Below are positions 17,701-28,942 of a DNA stretch of 64,000 bases, one piece after another. Position numbers and translations under genes: made by a program. Within the stretch, counting starts at the first letter, position 1, and the number at the start of each line of letters is the position of its first letter. Below the pieces are notes generated by a model. The model saw nothing but the letters and a program-made list of their open reading frames with translations. It was not told where the DNA came from and searched no databases. The stretch covers positions 28,691,949 through 28,755,948 of the forward strand of contig NC_134515.1 of assembly GCF_027942865.1 (NCBI RefSeq). Reading direction: 5' to 3'. This DNA is from Odontesthes bonariensis. Taxonomy: Eukaryota > Chordata > Actinopteri > Atheriniformes > Atherinopsidae.

Positions 17701-20700
17701 ACCCAACATGCCACCCAGCTCCTGGTGCAGGCTATGGTCATCTCCTGCCTTGACTACTGCAACGCTCTCCTAACTGGTCTCCCAGCCTGTGCTGTGAAAC
17801 CGCTGCAGATGGTCCAGCACGCGGCGGCGCGTCTGGTCTTCCATCAGCCGAACAGAGCACACGCCACCCCTCTGTTCATTGAACTCCACTGGCTACCCAT
17901 AGCCGCCCGCATCAAATTCAAGTCACTGATGCTAGCCTTCAAAGTGCTTAATGGAACGTCTCCCATCTACTTGAATGCTCTTGCAAAGGCTTATTTCACA
18001 ACCCGGTCACTCCGGTCGTCACAGGATTGTCGTCCAGCAGTGCCTACACCACGCTTAAGACGATCCGGACTCTTTTCATGTGTCGCTCCACGATGGTGGA
18101 ATGACCTTCTGAGTGCTACCAGAACAGGGGCGTCTCTGTCTAGCTTCAAGAAACTCTTGAAGACCCAGCTCTTCAGAGAGCATCTCCTATCCCAGCACTT
18201 ACCCTGTACCCTCTATCTCTACACTGTCACCTCTGACAGAGTCTGACTAGTGGTTTCCTTCTATGTAGCTTATTGTTAGCTTTGATGTTAGCTGTAATGT
18301 TATATCCTCATTTGTAAGTCGCTTTGGATAAAAGCGTCTGCCAAATGCATAAACATAAACATGATGAGTTTAGAGATATATATTTTAGACCTCATGATAA
18401 ACTTTGCTTCATTTGTGTGGTTGGAGGTTTATGTAAACTGTGATGTACAGCTTTGACAGCAGTTTAATTTCATTGCAGCCTTTCCAGTTTCAGTGCAGAA
18501 TGGCTCCCTCCACCAGAAGGACACGGTGCATGATAATGACTTTGAGCCCTATCTCACCAGCCAGACCAGCCAGGTAGGAAAATGGGAGGCACTTTTGAAA
18601 TTTAAACTTTTGAGGAATCTCTGAAATGTCTTGTATCGAAAACTAATGATTACTCTGTTTCTGTTTGTAGAATAACAGCTATCAGTCCATGACAGACCCT
18701 TACTTGTCCAGCTATTATGCCCCCTCTATTGGATTTCCTTACCCTCTCAATGAGGCCCCCTGGTCCACAGGAGGCGACCCACCGATTCCCTACCTGACAC
18801 CCTATGCCCCACTCAGTAATGGAGACCATCACTTCATGCCTGACACTGTGTTTGGGCAGCCCGGTGGGCTCAGCAGCAGCATTTACCCCCACAGGTTTAA
18901 CTTTTTCCCAGAGAATCCGGCGTTCTCGGCCTGGGGCACCAGTGGTTCTCAGGGCCAGCAGACTCAGAACTCAGCCTACGGGGGCAGCTACAGCTACCCA
19001 CCAAGCTCTCTGGGAGGCACATTGGTCCCTGATGGGCAGACAGGTTTCCATAGTGACACCCTGAGCAAGGCTCCAGGCATGAACAGCCTAGAGCAGGGCA
19101 TGCTAGGCCTAAAAATAGGCGGGGATGTGACAGGAAGCGGCTCAGGTGGGAAGAGTGCAGGCTCCGTGATTGGTGGTGGCGGTAGTGTAGCTGCAGCTGT
19201 TGCCACAGGCAACGGTGGCACCTCGGTAGGAATGCCCCTTCAGAAACCTACGTCGTGGGCTGCTATTGCCAGTAAACCCGCCAAGCTGCAGCAACAAAAG
19301 ATCAAGAACAAACCTGGTGTTCCGATGATTGGAGGAGCTCTGCCTCCTCCTCCAATTAAACACAACATGGACATTGATACATGGGATAATAAAGGGACTG
19401 GTACCAAGATGGCCCCTCCCACGACCCACCACCACCACCACCACCAACACCACCAACAGCACCCGCCCCAGCTTCACTCCCACGTCCCCAGTCTCATACC
19501 TCCCCTTCAGCAGTCCCTGCAGTCTGCCCAGTCCCTTGTGCAGCAGATGACCATGCAGGGTCCTCCTCCGCCCCCTCCACACTCTTACCAGAACCACAGC
19601 TCTGCTCCAACACCTCAAAACCGATGGGTGGCTCCGCGTAATCGCAACCTTTGCTATGGTGGTGGGAGCTTGGACAGCAGTGGCTCCTCAAACGGCGGCG
19701 GTATGGGGTGTGGTGTTATGGGGGGAGGGGGCATGCCTCCAGAGCTGGGCTTAGACTCCCATCCTGTGCTGGAGAAACTGCGAGCAGCACACAGCTACAA
19801 CCCCAAGGAGTTTGACTGGAACCTGAAAAACGGCCGCGTATTCATCATCAAGAGCTACTCCGAGGACGACATCCACCGCTCCATCAAATACTCCATCTGG
19901 TGCAGCACGGAGCACGGCAATAAGCGTTTGGACTCAGCCTACAGAGGGATGAACTCTAAAGGTCCCGTGTACTTGTTGTTCAGCGTCAACGGCAGCGGGC
20001 ATTTCTGCGGCGTGGCGGAGATGCACTCTCCCGTGGACTACAGCACCAGCGCTGGTGTCTGGGCGCAGGACAAGTGGAAGGGCAAGTTTGATGTGAACTG
20101 GTTGTTTGTTAAGGACGTGCCTAATAGCCAGCTGCGCCACATCCGCCTGGAAAACAACGACAACAAGCCAGTCACCAACTCGCGTGACACTCAGGAGGTT
20201 CCTCTGGAAAAGGCGAAGCAGGTGCTCAAGATTATTGCTCAGTACAAACACACGACCTCCATCTTTGATGACTTCTCCCACTATGAGAAGAAGCAGGAGG
20301 AGGAGGAGGTGGTGAAAAAGGTAGTCGTTTCAGACTTCATATTTTTTAAAGATAGAATTAGGAATAAGTAGGCGATGTATTAAATGAATATGATGAGGAG
20401 GACTGTGATGGTTGAATATATGTTATCTGATGACATTCCAGTAAATGCAGTAAAATGTCTCTCAGAGCTTCCCTGTATCACAGCTTCCCTTCCTCTGTTG
20501 CAGTGGAGAAATATGGCGCTGACACATGGAGCTCTGCTGTAATAATTAATGTGTTTGAAGGGAAAGCTGAATTCAATTCAATTAAATTCATTTTTATTTA
20601 TATAGCGCCAAATACAACAAATGTCATCTCAAGGCACTTGGATAGTAAGTCCAATTCAAGCCAATTGGAATTCAATTAATTAATAATAATCATAATTCAT

Positions 20701-23296
20701 AAAATTGGTTAGCACCGTCGCCTCACAGCAAGAAGGTTCCAGGTTCAACACCCAGCTGGGGCCTTTCTGTGTGGAGTTTGCATGTTCTCCCCGTGTATGC
20801 GTGGGTTCTCTCCGGGTACTCCGGCTTCCTCCCACTGTCCAAAAATCATGCATGTTAGGTTGATTGGCATCTCTAAATTGTCCTTAGGAGTGAGTGTGAG
20901 CGTGCATGGTTGTTTGTCCCGTTTGTCTCTATGTGGCCCTGCGATGGACTGGCGGCCTGTCCAGGGTGTACCCCGCCTCTCGCCCATTGACTGCTGGGAT
21001 AGGCTCCAGCCCGCCCGCGACCCGATCGACGGATTCAGCGGTATAGATAATGGATGGATGGATGGATTCATAAAATAATCCAATTCGTTCATATAGAGCC
21101 AATTCAAAAACAATTTCCTAGCTAAGAAAACCAACAGATTGCACTGAAAACTTTTTGTTTTTCGGTCCAATCTCCCGGCCTGAGCGTGCCTGAGGCGACT
21201 GTGGAGAGAAACGACTCCCTTTTAACAGGAAGAAACCTCTGGCAGAACCAGACTCAGGAAGGGTGGCCATCCGCCTCGACCAGCTGGGGTTTGAGAAGAC
21301 AGAAAGGGGGGGGGGGCTGCCGCGGCGGCGGCGGCGGCGGCACTGTAACACCATTCAAAGGATATCTGTTGGAACAGGGAAACACGAGTTAATGACCACA
21401 ATAATGTCACATATACATAAAGAGAGTAAAGTGAGGAAAGGTGTGACAGATGAGCTCCCCCAGCAGGCTAGGCCTATAGCAGCTTAACTATGGGATGTTT
21501 CAGGATCACCTGAGCCATCCCTAACTATAAGCTTTATAAAAAAGGAAAGTTTTAAGCCTGGTCTTAAAAGTGGAAAGGGTGTCTGCTTCCCGGACATTTA
21601 CTGGCAGCTTATTCCACAAGAGAGGGGCCTGATAACTGAAGGTTCTGCCTCCCATTCTACTTTTAGAAACTCTGGGAACCTCAAGTAAACCTGCAGTTTG
21701 GGAACGAAGTGCTCTGTTAGGAAAATATCTTACAATGAGATCTTTAAGATATGATGGAGCTCGGTCATTAAGAGCTTTATATGTGAGGAGAAGAATCTTA
21801 AACTCTATTCTGAATTTAACAGGGAGCCATTGAAGAGAAGCTAAAACTGGAGAAATATGATCTCTCCTGTTAGTTCTCGTCAAAACTCTGGCTGCAGCAT
21901 TTTGGATCAACTGAAGGCTTTTCAGAGAATATGTGGGACAGCCCAATAATAAAGAATTACAGTAGTCCAATCTTGAAGTAAATAATGCATGAATTAGTTT
22001 TTCTGCATCACTCTGAGACAAGATGTTCCTGATTTTAACAATATTACGAAGGTGAAAGAAGGCAGTCCTAGAAACCTGTTTTATATGCGAGTCAAATGAT
22101 AAGTTCTGGTCAAAAATAACTCCAAGGTTCCTCACTGTAGAACTAGAAGCCAAGGAAATACCATCTAGAGTAACTATATAGCTAGACAATTTCTCCCTGA
22201 AACGCTCAGGTCCAAAGATAATGACTTCAGTTTTGTCTGAATTTAGCAGCAGACAGTTCTGAGTCATCCAGGTCTTTATGTCTTTAAGACATGCTTGTAG
22301 TCTGACCAACCTATTGGGTTCATCTGGTTTTATAGATAAGTACAGCTGAGTATCATCAGCATAGCAATGGAAATTTATGCCATGCTGTCTAATAATGTTA
22401 CCTAATGGAAGCATGTATAAAGTAAAAAGAATCGGTCCAAGCACAGAACCCTGAGGAACTCCATGACTTACTCTGGTGTGTGAGGAAGATTCTTCATTTA
22501 CAAGAACAAACTGAAATCTATCAGATAAATATGACTTAAACCAGCCTAATGCAGTTCCTTTAATCCCAATAACATGTTCAAGTCTGTGTAATAAGATACT
22601 GTGATCGACCGTATCAAATGCAGCACTGAGATCCAAAAGGACAAGCACAGACACAAGTCCACTATCAGAGGCTAAGAGGAGATCAACTGAACAAATGTAA
22701 ATCAAAATGTTTTTTTTTTTTGTTTTTTTTTTTAAACTCCCTCCCTGAGTGTTCTTAAAAGAAAAATTTAGGTACTCTGATGCACCAAACTCTAGTCTTC
22801 ATTTTAATTTTTTTATTTTTTTTCCCCATCTTTAAGTTGAAACATTAGAAAGGGGAAAGAAAAAAAAAGATCTGATGTTGAGCGTTTTCCAAACAATTTC
22901 TCACAGTTTTTGTGTTTCTCTAACAGACCTACGAGCCTGCCGCAATACCGAGTCGATCCAGAATCGATCAGGTAGAGTCTGTTGCCTTAGTTTTCTCTTC
23001 CTCTAAACAGGACAGAAATGTGTTCTATTGTACATGTATTAAATCATTCAGTTTGTTGGGTTTTTGCAGTTAACTGCGTTACTTATGGAAAAGCAAAATT
23101 CTGTCCGTATCAGTTTGACGTTTACAGTTGGCGTGCTTACTACACAATTCATTTAATTGAAATTGTTCGGTAAAGATCTGCTTAAAAAACAATCCACCTG
23201 CTGGTTTGCACTTCGTTGCCGAGGTTTGTCCTTCAGATCGTTTCTTGACTTTCATCTTTTTCTTCTTTTTTTTTTTTTCAGGATCGCCAGAAGTGA
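14706..23296 (+). CDS. ythdf1: YTH domain-containing family protein 1, m6A RNA reader (six coding exons, 619 aa)
   Basis: Cytoplasmic reader that binds N6-methyladenosine in mRNA and affects translation and decay. Coding exons are 14706-14732, 15095-15122, 18479-18573, 18671-20320, 22927-22971 and 23282-23296; all join in phase. The N-terminus is MSTASIDPQ. The N-terminal ~410 residues are Pro/Gln/Gly-rich low complexity, with a His/Gln tract at about residues 303-314. The YTH domain spans about 438-572, and its aromatic cage is Trp460, Trp514 and Trp519, with the same 54 and 5 spacing as human W411/W465/W470. The last two exons encode [15 protein letters not shown] and DRQK, unlike the human tail. 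Human YTHDF1 has 559 residues; the extra length is in Gly- and His-rich insertions. Introns 2 and 4 are filled with transposons. Poly-A signals lie at 23540 and 24765. Confidence 0.95.
15706..16958 (-). mobile_element. PIF/Harbinger-type DNA transposon relic
   Basis: The ends are inverted: GGCTCTCATTTATCAA on the left and TTGATAAATGAGGGCC on the right, a known fish Harbinger-like terminus. Inside, on the minus strand near 16510-16295, two frames together read [13 protein letters not shown] and [19 protein letters not shown], matching the C-terminal part of HARBI1-like DDE transposases with a frameshift between. The expected 3-bp target duplication is not clear (AAT versus TTT). It lies in ythdf1 intron 2 and is inactive. 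Confidence 0.75.
17107..18361 (+). mobile_element. 5'-truncated L2-type LINE in ythdf1 intron 2
   Basis: Reverse-transcriptase reading frames run from 17107, with [13 protein letters not shown] (the catalytic YADD reads YADN), then [12 protein letters not shown] and [17 protein letters not shown] stop at 17641 interrupts the frame, which resumes to 18246 with [12 protein letters not shown] and PRWWNDLL. The 3' end carries 'ttgtaagtcgctttggataaa', the conserved tail of fish L2 LINEs and their SINEs. The broken catalytic motif and the stop make it dead. Confidence 0.85.
19428..19464 (+). repeat. (CAC)n tract encoding His/Gln in ythdf1
   Basis: In-frame CAC repeats with CAA/CAG interruptions encode six His, then Gln and His residues, in the disordered N-terminal half. 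Confidence 0.85.
20706..21065 (+). mobile_element. tRNA-derived SINE with RTE-like (GGAT)n tail
   Basis: The element starts TGGTTAGCACCG (A-box-like), has a degenerate B box (GGTTCAACACC) and a body matching a common fish repeat (tgcatgttctccccgtg, gggtgtaccccgcctctcg), and ends in GGAT repeats. Exact 11-bp copies of ATTCATAAAAT flank it at 20695-20705 and 21066-21076. It was inserted into the 3' UTR of the minus-strand LINE. Confidence 0.88.
21306..21343. repeat. G-run and (GGC)n microsatellite
   Basis: A homopolymer G followed by CGG repeats within the 3' UTR of the minus-strand LINE. Confidence 0.85.
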
Positions 23297-24419
23297 ACTG
23301 TACAAGATGGCCCTGCTTGTGTTTGGGCGGACTTGAAATGGAAAACACAAGGACATAAGAGAGTTAAAAACTAATATTTTTTTCTATTTGATTTTGTTGA
23401 CCTTGGCCCATGTCTAACTTTTGAGCCACATTGCTCTGGGTTCCCCGGACTTTGAAATGCGTGCAGGGATGAAGCTAGTTCCACCATCTGAATTGCTTCA
23501 ATAACATCTATTGTAGTTCTTTTTTTTTTTTTTTTCTTTAATAAATTTCTATCGCTGCCCTGGAGCTTTTAAATTCTCGACTAAATATAAATATCTGCAC
23601 GTCTGTTTGGAAAATCTCTTGACAACATGCTGCTGACATTCAGTGACTGTTCACCTTGTGGTTTGTGTGTGTTGAAGAAACGTTAAGTGCTTGTATTGGT
23701 TAATCTTAATGAGTGAACAATACTTTTTCTGACATGTGTCTGCTATCTGTGTGTGGCCAGTTGTGTTTATATTATCAGAAGACAAAAAAAACAACCTCTC
23801 AATGCCCCCTTTTTTCATGTCACGGGAGTTTTACTTTGGAGGATTGAAGATTTCTGTATGCGTAGACATTAAATGTACAAGGTTGTGGCAGTAGAAAGCA
23901 TAAATGTTCGTCCGGTATGATTTTATCATGTGGCGAGAAGTGTGGGATTTTGTCTCCAAATTGGAGATGTCTTGAGATCAGATACTCCTAAAGACGGTTC
24001 CTTGCTAATTTAAAGGATGGAATATCACATCTGCTGTATGCATTTAGGCTTTTAATTAACTAAATCTGCTTTCTTTTCCCTATTCTCAGTCATTTTCACA
24101 GTTCACTGCAAGGTCTCTGGAAACAACGTAGCATGTACTTCTTTTAAAATTAAGACCAGGCCTGCTGCTTCTTACTTTTTTCCTTTACTTAACATCATTC
24201 TAATCTTGACATGTTCACACTTTTCATCGCTATAACATGTCCATTTCATCTTCAGAAAGTGTAAGCTTTAATGTACCAACATTTCTAACGGACATCGCCT
24301 CAAAATGTGCAACTGTAGCATTATACTCAACTGATTTGTTGTCAAGTGTATGAAACCCAGAGACGAGTCTAAAAGGTACATGTTTGTGACTTTCTTTTTA
24401 AATTGCTTGCTGTATTGTG

Positions 24420-24451
<32 letters not shown>

Positions 24452-24770
24452 TCCGCATGTCTGCAAGTGATGGAAAAGGAGAGGAGGGCGGGGCGTCTGT
24501 GGCCCAATCAGAGTTATATAACGGTATTGGAATATAGAAAATTTATGCAAAAAAAGTTTTAAGTCACCCTTGGATTAAATATCTATTGTATCAGAGGTCA
24601 CTATCACATTCTTAGATTTGATCATGTTCATTATTAAAGATATACTTATCTGTTTTTTGTGTCACTTTTTATGACCACAGGGTTTCTGTGTGCGATCGCA
24701 AGTTACATTTTTACGTCGCAAAGTTGTTAAAAATAGGCAACAAAAGACCATCTTGAAAGAGAAAAATAAA
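23297..24770 (+). other. ythdf1 3' UTR
   Basis: Follows the DRQK stop. Candidate poly-A signals are AATAAA at 23540-23545 (proximal) and 24765-24770 (distal). It holds a (TG)n(CGTG)n microsatellite at 24415-24452. No coding sequence is seen. Confidence 0.6.
24415..24452. repeat. (TG)n(CGTG)n microsatellite
   Basis: A dinucleotide run continuing into a CGTG tetranucleotide run. Confidence 0.85.
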
Positions 24771-24794
24771 TAATACTCTATTCTAAGAAACTCA

Positions 24795-25180
24795 ATGTCA
24801 TTTTTTGGCCTGACCACCTTACTGCTTCAACACAGCCTAAACACTCAGACGAGCTTTCTCGTCATTTCTTTAAGTAGTCTTCAGGAATAGTTCTCCAGGC
24901 TTCTTGAGGGACGCTCCAGAGCTCCTCTTTGGATGTTGGCCGCCTTTTGTTCTGTTCTCTGTCAAGATGATCCCACACTGCTTCAATAATGTTGAGGTCC
25001 AGTTCTTGTGTCATTTAGCATACCTCAGCCTTTTCTGACCATTCCCCTTCCTTAAGAATGGATTCTTGACAGCCACCCTTCCATGGAGACCATTTTCTGA
25101 TGAGGCTTCAGTTAACTGTAGATGGATCTCTCAGGTCTTGTGTCAGATTGTTGCTGGATTTTTTTTCCTGTACCCTCAGA
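24795..25180 (-). pseudogene. Tc1/mariner transposase C-terminal relic
   Basis: The minus strand reads DLNIIEAVWDHLDREQ (the DLNxIE motif carries the third catalytic acid of Tc1 transposases), then KRRPTSKEELW and AWRTIPEDYLKK. The upstream portion has stops and shifts, so it is a fossil. It lies just beyond the distal ythdf1 poly-A signal. Confidence 0.7.
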
Positions 25181-25499
25181 ATATCACTTTCATATAACAT
25201 TTATCTGCCGTAAAATATATTTTTTTAGCCCTGACACTTAGTCTTTTGTTCTCCAGTTGTTCAGTTTTATATATTATTTTAAAGACATCCTGCACACAAT
25301 ACTGAGATACGCAAAGGCTTTGATTATAAGCTCTTTAGGGAACCTCTTTGTTGATGTAAGAATATTATCCCTGTGAAGTTTTTTTTTTGGCTTATTTATA
25401 TGCAAAAACAAAATAGAGAAAATGTACGTCTATGTGACAGGTTTCCAGAAACAAAGTGCCAAAACTTATAGTGTAAAACTGGTTCTTTACTTAGTTGTC

Positions 25500-25760
25500 T
25501 GGAAGGCGTAGACAAAACACTGGTCCATGCCTGGAGTTGACTGCCTTTTATTCGTGATGTGATTCATAGGTCAGCGTTAAGTGGCTTTGAAAACAAGATA
25601 CGCAATCCTTTTTCAAATGTCGGGTCAGATACAAGGTTTGCGCTGAAAATGAGTGAAAAAGAAAAACTTTGTGATATCTTCAGAAAGCCTGGAGCGCTAT
25701 TGCACAAGACCCCTTTAAAAGATGACAAGAACGTCTGGCTGCTTGGCAGCAAAATATAAA
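25500..25760 (+). repeat. Dispersed repeat, related to 37800-38015
   Basis: The shared order of blocks is acaaaacactgg, ttcataggtcag, ttaagtggc, gaaaaacttt, agaaagcctgga and ggtctggc/gtctggctgcttgg, with both copies on the plus strand. Probably a non-autonomous Tc1-like element given the relic next to it. The 66-aa ORF over it is incidental. Confidence 0.6.
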
Positions 25761-28700
25761 TAAATGGTGGATCAACAATTCTGCATAGTGTAAATACATA
25801 GAAAACATAATGAACATTTTTTTTTAAAGAAAAATATCTTTTTCTCTGCCTATTGCCTAATAAGTTTTTCGTGACAGCAGGTAATATGGAAAATATTCTT
25901 ATACACTAAATATAGAACCCTTACTAATGGGTAGCCTTACACAAAATATATGAAAAAACCTCTTCAGTGAGAGTGTTTGTTGGTTTTCTTTATTTTATGT
26001 GATCAGCCACCAGATATTTGATAGAAATCACTCGCTGCATGATTACTGTGACCTGTTCGTCCTCTAAATATGAATCCTTGTTTTAGAAGTGTGTAAAACT
26101 ATTCCTTTATCTTCCCACGTCCTGCATCAGTATGTGACACAAGTCAGACTTTTGTCATGAGCGGTGGGATGGAAGGGAAAAAAGCAGTCTTTGTTCCTGT
26201 CAGCACATGCAGGTGTTCTGTCTCTGCACATGTTTGAGGCGAATCTCTCCATCTCAGTGAGTGATGCAGGCTGCAGCGCGTGATTCCTCTCTTGGCATTC
26301 ACCGCGTGCCTTAATTGTATGGTTAATAAATCAAGGTCCGCCGTGAACACGAGGAGCGGCAATCCTGTCCCTTTATCGAGGAAAGTTGGAGCCTCTGACC
26401 ATGATAGGACGAAGCACATAACAACAGAAACACCATTCAACATTCCTGAAGACAAACCCTATATTTTACATTGACAACAAGACACAAATAACGCATTAAA
26501 ACACATCACAGAACACGGCTGCGGGTGTGCTTTTCGTTGGTCATCGCCGACTGAAAGCTTTTAATGCCATCAATGTGAGCCATGAATTTATACCACAAAA
26601 CTGCCCTGTATTCACCCCCAAGACGCGGGAGCTGGATTCAGCCCTACAGCTAACACTTGGACGCATCCCTGTCTTTCCTATTCAAGAAGATGGCTGTGGA
26701 GGTAAAACAGGCCAAACAATCCTTCATCGGTGCTTGTTGAGGCGGGTGAGCAGGCCCGCTGATGATGATGTCCAGTCATGCCTGGAGTCGAGACGATTTA
26801 AATATGCTATAGTCCAGTCTGACTTTAAAGATTAAATACCAAACAGATATCCATCGGTTTTCGGGATAGGCTTTTTCATATTTGAAAAGAAAAAAGAAAA
26901 AAAAAAAAGCCCCCGTCACAATCTGTGTCTTTCACGTCTCGGTCCTCACAGCTGAAGTGGTTACGTCATGACGTCCTCGTCCTCGCTTTCACACGATGAA
27001 CGCTGCTCCCACAGAATAGTCTGCTGACCGGGTTATTACCTGTATCGTACCGCGCGTGCTGCCGCTGGTTTGTATTGTGTCCCCATCCCCACAGATCACT
27101 GCTTGCGGGCGCACGGGGCGCTGACCGGGGTGCTGAAACTGGACCTGCTGTGAGTCGGTAGCGTGGATTTCTACAGGGTTCTTTTCCACGGCACAGGAGC
27201 CTTTCTCTAGTCTCATCCCGTGAATGCATTCAAGCTCCCGTAGTCATTAAAGTTTTCACTGTTGTTACCACATTAATATCATCTGATCTTAGTAGTTGCA
27301 ATGCATAATGGAATTTCATATTAATCATTGACTTTACATTGTGTTTTGTTATTCACTAAGACTTAGTGCTGCTATCCATCTATTTATCTATGATCTGTAT
27401 ATATATATAATTTGTACAACTATATATCTAAGAGAAAGATGCCCTCCATTATAGGGACGCTCTCTTGGGCCCAATTATTTTCTCTCAATGAAATATAAAA
27501 ACTGCTACTATTGTCGTCATTCATCGTCATATTTTCATGAATTTCAACTGCGTTAACGTCAACATCTATTTAAAAGATGGCAGTTTTTTATTCTCTTCTG
27601 TGTAAGCCTTGTAGTTTCTTTCTTTCTCTTTTTAAGTTGCATGTCTTCACCCAAGTCGACAGAGGCTGTGGTGCCTTTGACATTGTTCACACTTGATGGC
27701 TATAAAAGTGAACATGTTGTTTTAATTAGCTATGGTGAGAACACTCAGAGACCTAAGGCACTTTTGTTTGCTTAGTCTGGTATTCAATTTTATATAGGAC
27801 TCACAAACCACCCCTTTGGCTTTTTGGTTGATTGCAGAAGGTTGAGAAATAACTGTATGATAGACTAAAGGAAGCAATCGCTTTGGGGTGTCGGGTCAGA
27901 ACACTGTTTAACAATGTTCAAGTGGGTGCATTAAGAAGAGGCAGAGTCCATTAATACAGTTCAAGCTGTATATCTACTTTTTTCCATGTGTGTGTGTGTG
28001 GTCGGGCTTTATGGACCCACACACCACAGAGACCGTTCAGCTGATGTTTGCTCTGAACCCATCTGCACGTCTGTGGGGCTTCAATGACCTCGGCCGTGTG
28101 GGAATTCACATACGTGGCAATTATCCACAGAAAGAAAAATGCACAGAGGGAAAAACGTTTGTACAGTAACAGCAGAGCTAATAGAACCACTGTTGCCATG
28201 GGTGTGTTCTACTTGCCCACTTGATCATTGTGAAGCAGACTGCACAGGATATTCAGCCGTGTTGAATAACATTCCACATCATAAGGGGCAGAAAACTAAA
28301 GTGAACTGAGCTGTAACTCTTAGGAACAAACAGAGCAATGATTCATGGCCTCATATTAGAGTGATATTATTTTTTTCTTTTTCTTTTTTTGTGTTGTGTC
28401 AGCGTGCGTCTGGCCTGCAGTAGATGGAGCACTCAGAGTGCTCTCATTTTGAAGAATGTGAGGAATTCAACAAGCCAAGCTAGCACTGATAGGGCCAACA
28501 AAGAGCAAATTTTTGCCATTTAGAATTGAAAAAATAAAAATAAAAATAAAAATTCACAACTATTTGAGTGAACACTTCTACACTAAAACAGCCACTTCTT
28601 CATATGGTAGTTGTTTATTAGGTCATTCAATTTCTTGACTACAGGCTGTCTGTTTGGAACCTGCACAATGTTGTAACTTTATTCCTTCATAATTCTCCGA

Positions 28701-28938
28701 ACTGAGAAAGCACTGAATGCTGTGAACTGCAGTCAAGCCACTACTCGTAGGTACTTCTCACAGCCTCAGTTTAAAAAAGAAAGAAAGAAAAAAAAATCCC
28801 TATAAGCTGAATAACAAAAATATGCATCACTCATTGCTGCTTACCAAAGTTCCAAACTAATGCGTAGACATTTTTTTTTCTGAAGAGTTTATGTATTATT
28901 TGTCACAGTAGTTGATATTATCATTATGTATGCATTAT
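25761..28938. other. Gene-poor intergenic stretch with a GC-rich spot
   Basis: No gene is recognised. Around 26940-27240 it is GC/CpG-rich, with two adjacent CRE-like octamers (TTACGTCA at 26961 and TGACGTCC at 26969). A 3' splice-like 'ccccatccccacag' at about 27081-27094 precedes a short open stretch. It could be a promoter or exon of an unannotated transcript. Confidence 0.35.
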
Positions 28939-28942
28939 TTAA

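Larger units (their letters stand above)
20565..22708 (-). mobile_element. 5'-truncated CR1/L2-clade LINE with intact RT frame
   Basis: An uninterrupted minus-strand frame (22705 to 21521, 394 aa) covers most of a reverse transcriptase: [50 protein letters not shown] (YADD intact), [14 protein letters not shown] and [16 protein letters not shown]. The endonuclease is absent. The 3' UTR runs down to about 20565, ending with a 'ggcgctatataaataaa' and TTGAA-rich tail. The 3' UTR is split by the SINE at 20706-21065. The tail resembles fish Maui/Rex-type elements; exact family uncertain. Confidence 0.85.

Noticed and set aside
18994-20281. Minus-strand ORFs up to 158 aa within ythdf1 exon 4
   Set aside because: Shadows of the GC-rich coding exon. 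The plus-strand frame has a clear YTH domain.
20321-20371. Extension of ythdf1 exon 4 to a stop at 20371
   Set aside because: The donor at 20320 joins in phase to two downstream exons that complete a YTHDF1-like tail. Read-through may exist but is not the main form.
26144-26835. 103-aa and 102-aa ORFs as a possible gene
   Set aside because: No motifs, no splice partners, and sequence composition like the intergenic background.
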